Source of the DNA: Marinilabilia salmonicolor
Lineage (GTDB): Bacteria; Bacteroidota; Bacteroidia; Bacteroidales; Marinilabiliaceae
DNA: 64,000 nucleotides
Direction of reading: 5' to 3'
Assembly: GCF_003003035.1 (NCBI RefSeq)
Contig: NZ_PVTS01000004.1
Location: 186,001 to 250,000, forward strand
The notes beneath the pieces are model-generated. The model saw only the letters and a program-made list of their open reading frames with translations. It ran no database searches and was not told the origin of the DNA. Of the stretch, positions 63,091 through 64,000 are shown piece after piece (positions within the stretch are counted from its first letter, which is position 1; each line of letters opens with the position of its first letter). The position numbers and the translations under genes were made by a program.

Positions 63091-63576
63091 ATGCAAAAAC
63101 TATTTGTCTTTGATTTAGACTTCACCCTCTGGAATGCAGGGGGAACCTGGTGCGACCATACCAATCCACCATTCCGAAGGGTTAATAATCATGTGGAAGA
63201 CTCGTATGGAAGTCGCATAGTTTTGTATCCCGATGTTCCAGAAATTTTGAACCGGCTATATGCAGATAAATATACTATGGCACTCGCCTCTAGAACTGGT
63301 GAGCCATCGTGGGCTGTGCAACTTTTAAAATTATTCAAAATTGACCATTTCTTTGCATACAAGGAGATTTATCCCGGCAGCAAAATCACTCATTTTCGTA
63401 ATCTTCAGAAACATACAGGCATTCCGTTTTCTGAGATGGTGTTTTTCGATGACGAGATGAGAAACATTCATGATGTTGGTTCGCTTGGAGTGAGGGCCGT
63501 TTTTGTTCAGAAGGGGGTGTCCGTTCAAATAATTGAGTCTTACTTAGGGCCTGCTGAAAAACAATTAAAACCCTAA
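63091..63576 (+). CDS. HAD-superfamily phosphatase, MDP-1-like
   Basis: 161 residues. HAD motif I is FDLDFTLW (nucleophile Asp8, Asp10), motif II is in LASRTGEPSWA, and motif III/IV VFFDDEMRNIHDVGSLG. The TLWNAGGTWCDHTNPPFRR segment and overall length match magnesium-dependent phosphatase 1. Cytoplasmic; substrate uncertain (protein or sugar-amine phosphates in studied members). Confidence 0.87.
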   Translation: MQKLFVFDLDFTLWNAGGTWCDHTNPPFRRVNNHVEDSYGSRIVLYPDVPEILNRLYADKYTMALASRTGEPSWAVQLLKLFKIDHFFAYKEIYPGSKITHFRNLQKHTGIPFSEMVFFDDEMRNIHDVGSLGVRAVFVQKGVSVQIIESYLGPAEKQLKP

Positions 63577-63951
63577 TTATATATTAATTATAGTTGATAA
63601 CATCATTCAAAGTGCAAGGTTTTTCAAGTAAATTTTTCAAAAGTCTACACTTGCGGTGATTAATAGTCAAAATGTTATTGTTCAAATGAATGTATTTAGG
63701 CTGAACAACTTGTACTATATGAAAGGCGCGCTGGCCTGTCCGTTTTCCGGGCCGGCGGATTGCGGGAAGCCAAAATGGGCGACTTTCAAGGCCTTGCGCA
63801 ATGGCCGGAAATTTTGGTTTTCGAGGGCAGATAGGTTTAAACGGACTAGACTTTTTTCGTTTTTTGGGGCAATGCCAAAAAGAACAATAAAAATAAATTT
63901 AAAATAGGGCTGCTGACTTTTTCAGAAGCCCCTATTAAAGTAAATGGTCTT
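63577..63951. other. intergenic region with repeat-like sequence
   Basis: 63720-63890 is GC-rich and encodes no credible protein, though one 83-codon frame crosses it; the style resembles other intergenic repeats of the window. 63903-63937 holds an imperfect hairpin AATAGGG...CCCCTATT. Confidence 0.35.
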
Positions 63952-64000
63952 ATGAAGATTTCATTAAAAAAAACGTACTGGTGGTTTTTGATTCCTATTC
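63952..64000 (+). CDS. partial gene at the right edge
   Basis: The last 49 bases read MKISLKKTYWWFLIPI from an ATG, a basic start followed by a hydrophobic segment, as in a membrane protein or signal anchor. Too short to identify. Confidence 0.4.
   Translation, partial: MKISLKKTYWWFLIPI

Noticed and set aside
63656-63907. An 83-codon frame near the right edge
   Set aside because: Composition and context look like an intergenic repeat; no ribosome site or known domain.

Overview
The window is a chromosomal stretch from a Bacteroidota bacterium. The evidence is TonB-dependent receptors with N-terminal carboxypeptidase-regulatory-like domains, a DUF4249 lipoprotein beside one of them, promoter boxes of the TAnnTTTG type, and many outer-membrane and lipoprotein genes. 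A GH11 xylanase fragment at the left edge points to a plant-polysaccharide degrader, possibly a Marinilabiliales relative; that last step is inference.

Layout. 1-20300 is mostly housekeeping: GH11 xylanase (partial), tRNA-Leu, ornithine aminotransferase, a TonB receptor, a thiamine operon (TPP riboswitch, thi4, thiE, thiC), an aldo/keto reductase, an MntP-like pump, a cold-shock protein, a metallophosphoesterase, a large metalloprotease/propeller/barrel protein, nine 104-bp repeats, a GH13 enzyme and a nucleoid-associated protein. 20400-23000 is an accessory island: an Rhs core fragment, a decapitated XRE regulator, IS66 and integrase remnants, and two toxin-antitoxin (TA) pairs. 23000-48150 returns to ordinary genes: DUF2459, an rRNA methyltransferase, an endonuclease/phosphatase lipoprotein, TrkH, a FemAB-like transferase, a Na/Ca exchanger, a K channel, galK, rpiB, a DUF4249/TonB pair, two EamA transporters and an RND efflux operon with its TolC.

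48600-58600 is the most interesting part. A truncated zincin protein carries a Het-C-like C-terminal domain and is followed by a lipoprotein that looks like its immunity protein. About 5 kb downstream an orphan C-terminal module restarts at the same 70-bp junction with a different tail and a different putative immunity gene. Each toxin/immunity unit is followed by a decapitated XRE gene, an identical-length 872-bp REP-associated tyrosine transposase (RAYT) unit, an integrase 3' fragment, a TA pair and a conserved stem-loop. The integrase tail - TA pair - stem-loop order also occurs twice at 21.2-23.0 kb, so four modules with different TA pairs share the same frame. This looks like a polymorphic-toxin locus interleaved with exchangeable TA cassettes.

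58600-64000 holds an FAD oxidoreductase, an M3 peptidase lipoprotein, an outer-membrane protein, an MDP-1-like phosphatase and the first codons of a further gene. Several repeat families (a 150-185 bp MITE-like element, the 104-bp array, a 240-bp GC-rich repeat, short degenerate tandem repeats) fill the intergenic spaces.
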